In this document: positions 56,593-64,000 of the stretch, one piece after another
How the letters are laid out: the number at the start of each line of letters is the position of its first letter
How positions within the stretch are numbered: the stretch's first letter is position 1
NCBI RefSeq assembly: GCF_900220965.1
Contig: NZ_OBQC01000005.1
Location: forward strand, 145,275-209,274
Source: Ureibacillus acetophenoni
GTDB lineage: Bacteria; Bacillota; Bacilli; Bacillales_A; Planococcaceae
DNA: 64,000 nucleotides
Reading direction: 5' to 3'
The notes under the pieces: generated by a model
Databases searched by the model: none
Seen by the model: the letters and a program-made list of their open reading frames with translations, nothing else
What the model was told of the DNA's origin: nothing
Program-made: the position numbers and the translations under genes

Positions 56593-57704
56593 TGATCATT
56601 GAACGTTTACAACTTACGAATTACCGTAATTATGAATCGTTAAAGTTAGACCTTTCACCCAAAATTAATGTCTTTATCGGTGAAAATGCCCAAGGTAAAA
56701 CAAACGTAATGGAATCCATTTATGTTTTAGCAATGGCAAAATCACACCGCACAAGTAATGATAAAGAATTGATACGTTGGGAATCAGACTATGGTAAAAT
56801 AGAAGGTGACGTGCAAAATCGTTACGGTAATTTCCCAATGGAATTAACTATTTCAAAAAAAGGGAAAAAAGGTAAAGTAAACCACCTCGAACAACCGAAA
56901 TTAAGTAACTATATTGGTCAAATGAATGTCGTCATGTTTGCTCCTGAAGACCTGAACGTAGTAAAAGGAAGCCCACAGGTAAGAAGACGGTTTATCGACA
57001 TGGAAATCGGTCAAATCTCTCCTGTTTATTTACATGACCTTTTAACATTTCAAAAGTTATTAAAACAAAGAAACCATTTATTGAAACTAAATCAAGGTAA
57101 GTCAACGATAAATGATATGCTTTTTGATATTTATACTGAGCAATATATTCAATCAGCAGTCCAAATTATTCGTAAAAGATTTCAATTCGTTGAACTTTTG
57201 CAAGAATGGGCAGAAAAAATCCACTCGGGGATCTCTCGTGGCCTTGAACATTTAATGATTAAATATCGTCCAATTACAGGTATGAATCCCGAATGGAATG
57301 CGGAAGAAATGGCTACATATTTGGAAAAAAAATTATTTGAGATAAAGCAAAAAGAACTCGATCGAGGCGTAACGTTAATAGGTCCACATCGGGATGATTT
57401 GCAATTTTTTGTTAATGATTATGATGTTCAAACATATGGGTCACAAGGACAACAACGCACAACAGCATTATCACTTAAACTTGCTGAAATTGAGTTAATA
57501 AAGCAAGAAACAAAAGAAACACCAATTTTACTTTTGGATGATGTTTTGTCTGAATTAGATGACCATAGACAATCTCATTTACTAAATACGATTCAAGGTG
57601 AAGTCCAAACGTTTGTTACGACGACAAGTATTGATGGAATTCATCATGAAACAATTCAACATGCAAAAATGTTTCATGTGAAACAAGGTACAATAGAGTA
57701 CTAA
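56592..57704 (+). CDS. recF: RecF, DNA replication/repair ATPase
   Basis: 370 residues. SMC-like ATPase: Walker [18 protein letters not shown], signature [16 protein letters not shown], Walker [18 protein letters not shown]. Loads RecA at gaps with RecO and RecR. A variant parS lies in its last codons. No remB-type gene follows it, unlike B. subtilis. Confidence 0.97.
   Translation: MIIERLQLTNYRNYESLKLDLSPKINVFIGENAQGKTNVMESIYVLAMAKSHRTSNDKELIRWESDYGKIEGDVQNRYGNFPMELTISKKGKKGKVNHLEQPKLSNYIGQMNVVMFAPEDLNVVKGSPQVRRRFIDMEIGQISPVYLHDLLTFQKLLKQRNHLLKLNQGKSTINDMLFDIYTEQYIQSAVQIIRKRFQFVELLQEWAEKIHSGISRGLEHLMIKYRPITGMNPEWNAEEMATYLEKKLFEIKQKELDRGVTLIGPHRDDLQFFVNDYDVQTYGSQGQQRTTALSLKLAEIELIKQETKETPILLLDDVLSELDDHRQSHLLNTIQGEVQTFVTTTSIDGIHHETIQHAKMFHVKQGTIEY
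57670..57685. promoter_or_regulatory. parS variant at the end of recF
   Basis: TGTTTCATGTGAAACA, one change from the consensus in the central CACGTG. Confidence 0.6.
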
Positions 57705-59714
<2,010 letters not shown>

Positions 59715-59740
59715 TCACCTAAGGAAAGGAGGTTACCATT

Positions 59741-62254
59741 TTGGCTGAAAATGAACGCAGTGGTGTTAAAGGTATTAAAATTAGTGAGGAAGTAGAAAAA
59801 TCGTTCCTAAGTTATGCGATGAGTGTAATTGTTTCTCGTGCTTTACCTGATGTACGAGATGGTTTAAAACCAGTACATCGTCGTATTTTATACGGAATGC
59901 ATGAACTTGGAAACTATTCAGATAAACCATATAAAAAGAGTGCACGTATTGTAGGAGACGTTATGGGGAAATACCACCCACACGGTGACTCCTCTATTTA
60001 TGATGCGATGGTTCGTATGGCACAAGATTTTAGTTATCGTTATATGTTAGTTGATGGACATGGTAACTTTGGTTCTATAGATGGTGATGGTGCTGCTGCC
60101 ATGCGTTATACGGAATCTCGTATGTCGAAAATTACGATGGAAATGTTACGAGATATTAATAAAGATACGATTGATTATCAAGATAACTATGATGGTAACG
60201 AGAAGGAACCAGTTGTATTACCTTCTCGTATTCCGAATTTATTGCTAAATGGGGCTTCTGGTATTGCCGTTGGGATGGCGACAAATATTCCTCCTCACCA
60301 ACTTGGAGAAACAATTGATGCAGTTATAGCATTATCCCAAAACCCGGATATTACAACAGAAGAATTAATGGAAATTATCCCTGGCCCAGACTTCCCAACA
60401 GGTGGAGTGATTATGGGACGCAGCGGTATCCGTCGTGCTTACGAAACAGGTCGTGGTTCGATTACTGTTCGCGCGAAAGTTGAGATCGAAGTCCAATCCA
60501 ATGGGAAAGAAACGATTATTGTTAGTGAACTCCCATACCAAGTGAACAAAGCAAGATTAATCGAAAAGATTGCTGAATTAGTACGTGATAAACGAATTGA
60601 TGGAATTACAGCATTGAGAGATGAATCTGACCGACGTGGTATGCGAATTGTTATGGAAATTCGTAGAGATGCAAATGCAAATGTAATTTTAAATAACTTA
60701 TATAAACATACAGCGATGCAATCAAACTTCGGTGTCAATATGCTTGCTTTAGTAGAAGGCCAACCTAAAGTACTTAGCTTGAAAGAAGTACTGTACCATT
60801 ATTTAGAACATCAAAAAGTTGTTATTACACGTCGTACACAATTCGATTTAAGAAAAGCTGAAGATCGTGCACATATTTTAGAAGGATTGCGTATTGCTCT
60901 TGATCATATTGATGAAATTATCAACATTATTCGTTCATCTAGATCAGGGGATGAGGCTAAACCAGTTTTAATGGAGCGCTTTAATTTAAGTGAACGACAA
61001 GCACAAGCAATTTTAGATATGCGACTTGTTCGTTTAAGTGGATTAGAACGTGAAAAAATTGAAAATGAATATAATGAACTTCAAGTATTAATTCGAGAGT
61101 TAAAAGAAATTTTAGCTGACGAGGAAAAGTTAGTTCAAATTATTCGTGATGAAATAACTGAAATTAAAGAAAAGTATAACGATACTCGCCGTACGCAAAT
61201 AACTGCAGGCGGTCTTGAAATGCTAGAAGATGAGGATTTAATCCCTCGAGAGGATTCTGTAGTAACACTAACGCATAATGGTTACATAAAGAGACTAGCA
61301 TCTAATACCTACAGAAGCCAAAAACGTGGCGGCCGTGGTGTACAAGGAATGGGAACAAATGAGGATGACTTTGTTGAACATTTACTATTCACTTCAACGC
61401 ATGACGCTATTTTGTTCTTTACATCAAAAGGGAAAGTGTATTTAACAAAAGGATACGAAATTCCTGAATACAGTCGTACAGCAAAAGGATTACCAATTGT
61501 AAACTTATTAAATTTAGAAAAAGAAGAAAAAGTAACAGCAATGATTCGTTCAGAATCTTATCAAGAGGATGCTTACTTTATCTTTACGACTAAAATGGGG
61601 GTTACTAAACGTACTCCGCTTTCACAATTCGCTAACATCCGTAAAAACGGTTTAATTGCAGTAGGGTTACATGAAGATGATGAATTAATTTCTGTTCGAT
61701 TAACTGATGGAACGAAAGATATTATTATCGGTACAAGAGATGGAATGCTTATTCGCTTCAAAGAAGAGGATATTCGTTCTATGGGACGTACAGCAGCAGG
61801 AGTGCGCGGCATTAAGTTACGTGAAGGTGACTATGTAGTAGGTATGGAAATTATCGAACCTGGACATGAAATTTTAGTTGTAACTGAAAAAGGTTACGGT
61901 AAACGTACACCAGAATCTGAATATCGACTACAAAACCGCGGTGGTGTTGGTATAAAAACGATTCAAATAACAGAGAAAAATGGACCAATGTGTGCTGTGA
62001 AGACAGTAGACGGGACAGAAGATGTAATGATTATTACGATCAACGGTATTATTATCCGTATGGACGTAAATGACATTTCTGTTATTGGACGCTCTACGCA
62101 AGGTGTTCGTCTGATCCGTTTAGGTGATGAAGAACTCGTAGCAACAGTGGCTAGAGTGAAAAAAGATGAAATAGATGAAAACGATGAAGAATCAGATGAC
62201 GTTAATAGTGAAGAAAATGAACAAAATACAGATGATTCGTACGTAGAAGAATAG
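59741..62254 (+). CDS. gyrA: DNA gyrase subunit A
   Basis: 837 residues from TTG 59741 after AAAGGAGG. Winged helix with quinolone region [19 protein letters not shown] (no typical resistance change is visible) and the catalytic Tyr in AAAMRYTE. The C-terminal pinwheel carries the GyrA box QKRGGRG and repeats of the type GVTKRTPLS. The tail is acidic. Followed by a perfect terminator. Confidence 0.98.
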   Translation: MAENERSGVKGIKISEEVEKSFLSYAMSVIVSRALPDVRDGLKPVHRRILYGMHELGNYSDKPYKKSARIVGDVMGKYHPHGDSSIYDAMVRMAQDFSYRYMLVDGHGNFGSIDGDGAAAMRYTESRMSKITMEMLRDINKDTIDYQDNYDGNEKEPVVLPSRIPNLLLNGASGIAVGMATNIPPHQLGETIDAVIALSQNPDITTEELMEIIPGPDFPTGGVIMGRSGIRRAYETGRGSITVRAKVEIEVQSNGKETIIVSELPYQVNKARLIEKIAELVRDKRIDGITALRDESDRRGMRIVMEIRRDANANVILNNLYKHTAMQSNFGVNMLALVEGQPKVLSLKEVLYHYLEHQKVVITRRTQFDLRKAEDRAHILEGLRIALDHIDEIINIIRSSRSGDEAKPVLMERFNLSERQAQAILDMRLVRLSGLEREKIENEYNELQVLIRELKEILADEEKLVQIIRDEITEIKEKYNDTRRTQITAGGLEMLEDEDLIPREDSVVTLTHNGYIKRLASNTYRSQKRGGRGVQGMGTNEDDFVEHLLFTSTHDAILFFTSKGKVYLTKGYEIPEYSRTAKGLPIVNLLNLEKEEKVTAMIRSESYQEDAYFIFTTKMGVTKRTPLSQFANIRKNGLIAVGLHEDDELISVRLTDGTKDIIIGTRDGMLIRFKEEDIRSMGRTAAGVRGIKLREGDYVVGMEIIEPGHEILVVTEKGYGKRTPESEYRLQNRGGVGIKTIQITEKNGPMCAVKTVDGTEDVMIITINGIIIRMDVNDISVIGRSTQGVRLIRLGDEELVATVARVKKDEIDENDEESDDVNSEENEQNTDDSYVEE

Positions 62255-62264
62255 TTTTACAAAT

Positions 62265-62310
62265 GGGCTATAGATTATTGATATTTTCAATATCTATAGC
62301 CCTTCTTTTT
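62265..62310 (+). terminator. Intrinsic terminator after gyrA
   Basis: GGGCTATAGAT and ATCTATAGCCC core arms, extended by TGA/TCA, then TTCTTTTT. Confidence 0.92.
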
Positions 62311-62405
62311 GCAACTAAATAATACATATTTTTGAATTAAAAAATATAGTATAATTTGATTATTAAATAAATTATTCTTTCTAGTAAAAAGGAGGTAGTT
62401 AACTG

Positions 62406-63497
62406 TTGGATGCATCTTATGTTCAAGTTGATGAAAGTTATTTAGGAAAAATAGTAGCTGAAGATATTTTTGCTAATACAAGAAGACCAATAGTAACTAA
62501 AAATTCAATAATAACTCCGGAATTATTACATGTACTTAAAGTTTTTCAAGTTCAAAAGGTTTTAATTTTAAAAGAGAATAGAATTGAAAACGAAAAAACA
62601 ACGCAAGAAAATTTAAACAAAGTAGACGATACATATAATATTATTGAAGATACATTTAAAACCCATTATCTGGAAGCTGTAAGCCAATTTAAAAAGGAAT
62701 TTACTAGTTGGCAGTCATTAGCTAAAGTAGATATTGTAAAAATTCGTGGTATTATTCTACCGTTAGTTGAAGAGATTTTAAGTGACCGAACGCGACTCTT
62801 CGACTTAAATCAATATTCAAACCCAATTGAATATACATATCATCATAGCATTGCTACAGGTTTAATTAGTGCAGTTCTTGCACAAAAGCTTGGCTATGAT
62901 AAGGGGACTACATTACAAATGGCAATCGCGGGGACACTAGCTGATAGTGGTATGTCAAAAATCCCGCCTCGCATTATTGAGAAAAAAGGTGCATTAATTC
63001 AAAGTGAATTTACTGAAATTAGAAAGCACCCAGTGTATAGTTATCAGATGGTAAAAGATTTACCAGCATTGAAAGATAATATGAAGAAGGCAATTATTGA
63101 ACATCATGAACGTTTAGATGGAAGTGGGTATCCTCGAGGATTAAAAATCGATAATATTTCACCATTCTCTCAAATAATTGCTGTAGCTGATACTTTCCAT
63201 GCTATGACTAGTGAAAGAAGTTATCGTGCAAAAGAGTCACCATTTAAAGTAGTTGAATTGATTAAGGAAAATGAGTTTGGTAAATTCGATATAAGAGTAG
63301 TACAAGCATTAATGAGTATTGTTGTAGATTTACCAATAGGTATGAAAGTAGAATTATCTAACCTTGAACGTGCGGAAGTAATGTTTATTAATAAATATTC
63401 TCCTACACGTCCTTTAGTAAAACTACTTAAAACCGGTGAAATTATAGATCTTTCAACTGATCGTAATCTATATATCATAAAAATAATAACTAATTAA
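62406..63497 (+). CDS. HD-GYP-type protein with a degenerate HD motif
   Basis: 363 residues from TTG 62406, preceded by AAAAGGAGGTAG. The C-terminal half (about 140-330) has the HD-GYP layout: YHHS (146-147), EHHERLDGSGYPRG (233-245) and AVADTFHAMTSERSYR (260-274). The pair that should be His-Asp is Ala179-Asp180 (AGTLADSGMSKIP), so one metal-binding His is missing. It may be a c-di-GMP-binding protein or a weakly active phosphodiesterase. The N-terminal half resembles no domain I know. It stands between gyrA and the rRNA operon with its own ribosome binding site. Confidence 0.85.
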   Translation: MDASYVQVDESYLGKIVAEDIFANTRRPIVTKNSIITPELLHVLKVFQVQKVLILKENRIENEKTTQENLNKVDDTYNIIEDTFKTHYLEAVSQFKKEFTSWQSLAKVDIVKIRGIILPLVEEILSDRTRLFDLNQYSNPIEYTYHHSIATGLISAVLAQKLGYDKGTTLQMAIAGTLADSGMSKIPPRIIEKKGALIQSEFTEIRKHPVYSYQMVKDLPALKDNMKKAIIEHHERLDGSGYPRGLKIDNISPFSQIIAVADTFHAMTSERSYRAKESPFKVVELIKENEFGKFDIRVVQALMSIVVDLPIGMKVELSNLERAEVMFINKYSPTRPLVKLLKTGEIIDLSTDRNLYIIKIITN

Positions 63498-63506
63498 TAT
63501 ATTTTG

Positions 63507-63533
63507 TTGACATACTCATAATATTATTATAAT
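63507..63533 (+). promoter_or_regulatory. rRNA operon promoter P1 (probable)
   Basis: TTGACA at 63507-63512 and TATAAT at 63528-63533 (15-base spacer), or TAATAT at 63530-63535 with a 17-base spacer. Confidence 0.6.
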
Positions 63534-63539
63534 ATTTAA

Positions 63540-63561
63540 AGCCCAGCAGGTAAGTTGGGCT
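63540..63561 (+). terminator. Small hairpin between the two rRNA promoters
   Basis: AGCCCA/TGGGCT arms around 10 bases, without a clear T run. It could end the HD-GYP transcript. Confidence 0.5.
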
Positions 63562-63630
63562 AATTATTATATATATCTAGTAACACATAACTTTGCTAGA
63601 ATAAATAAAAAATATTTTATTTAAAAAGTA

Positions 63631-63659
63631 TTGACTTATAAAATGAAAGTTGATATGAT
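63631..63659 (+). promoter_or_regulatory. rRNA operon promoter P2
   Basis: TTGACT at 63631-63636 and TATGAT at 63654-63659 with an exact 17-base spacer, 150 bases before the 16S start. The leader continues with a boxA-like CCTTGAAAACTGAAC stretch (63694-63708) and a hairpin GAATTTTGAG/CTCAAATTC just before 16S. Confidence 0.8.
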
Positions 63660-63810
63660 AATTAAGTCGCCAAGAGGTGACGCCAAATGAACCTTGAAAA
63701 CTGAACAACAAAACGTTAATGAATTAAACGTTTCTACAATATAGAAACAAAAAATTTGGACATCAATTATGATGCCAGTTTGAATTTTGAGCTTAACTCA
63801 AATTCACCAT

Positions 63811-64000
63811 TTTATGGAGAGTTTGATCCTGGCTCAGGACGAACGCTGGCGGCGTGCCTAATACATGCAAGTCGAGCGAACCTTTTAAAAGCTTGCTTTT
63901 GAAAGGTTAGCGGCGGACGGGTGAGTAACACGTGGGCAACCTGCCCTATAGTTTGGGATAACTCCGGGAAACCGGGGCTAATACCGGATAATACAATTTA
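63811..64000 (+). rRNA. 16S ribosomal RNA (5' part, cut by window end)
   Basis: TTTATGGAGAGTTTGATCCT starts the universal 16S 5' end and the text continues through the V1 loop to about position 190. GAACGCTGGCGGCGTGCCTA and GTGAGTAACACGTGGGCAAC are conserved Bacillales segments. The V1 and following loops fit Planococcaceae. The rest is beyond the window. Confidence 0.98.

Overview
This window is the replication-origin region of a low-GC Gram-positive bacterium of the Bacillales. The 16S start at the right edge and the protein sequences look most like Planococcaceae (Lysinibacillus, Solibacillus and relatives). The family is an inference from partial 16S and general protein resemblance, not from a search. 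About 50 kb keeps the classical Bacillus origin order. Minus strand: rlmH, a CxxH/CxxC gene, htrA-like protease, walJIHKR, purA, dnaC, rplI, gdpP, yybS, rpsR, ssb, rpsF, ychF, noc/parA/parB, rsmG, mnmG, mnmE, jag, yidC, rnpA, rpmH. Plus strand: dnaA, dnaN, yaaA, recF, gyrB, gyrA, an HD-GYP-type gene, then an rRNA operon.

Left part (1-14.8 kb) is accessory: a partial RluA-type pseudouridine synthase, an OxlT-type transporter, a small membrane protein, a staygreen-family gene, an aromatic-acid-exporter family protein, a class V aminotransferase, a DUF559-like nuclease/winged-helix protein between palindromic motifs, a very large FG-GAP lipoprotein, a LysR regulator divergent from a CofE-like ligase, and a secreted gamma-glutamyltransferase. 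Two of these (staygreen and gamma-glutamyltransferase) have good Shine-Dalgarno sequences followed at normal distance by a non-start codon (TCG, ATT).

Middle part (14.8-42.5 kb): cell-wall control (WalRK with WalH, WalI, WalJ), a LysM/G5/M23 peptidase, a secreted glycerophosphodiesterase, purine synthesis, replicative helicase, c-di-AMP phosphodiesterase, a chemoreceptor inserted between yybS and rpsR, the S6-SSB-S18 operon, and MscS/YchF/YyaC genes. Downstream of purA lies the most unusual structure here: four extra copies of the last 11 codons of purA, each ending in a stop and each followed by a hairpin, separated by a stem-loop with a conserved loop. Part of this array is itself a 227-bp near-perfect tandem duplication.

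Right part (42.5-64 kb): chromosome segregation and nucleoid occlusion (ParA, ParB, Noc with nearby parS), tRNA modification (MnmE, MnmG), membrane insertion (YidC, Jag), RNase P protein and L34. Then oriC: DnaA-box clusters on both sides of dnaA, and a predicted unwinding element with DnaA-trio-like repeats before dnaN. DnaA-box groups also flank the CxxH/CxxC gene and lie between mnmE and jag. parS sites occur in parB, between noc and rsmG, and as variants at the end of recF and inside an acyl-CoA dehydrogenase-like gene. The window ends about 190 bases into a 16S rRNA gene behind two tandem promoters.
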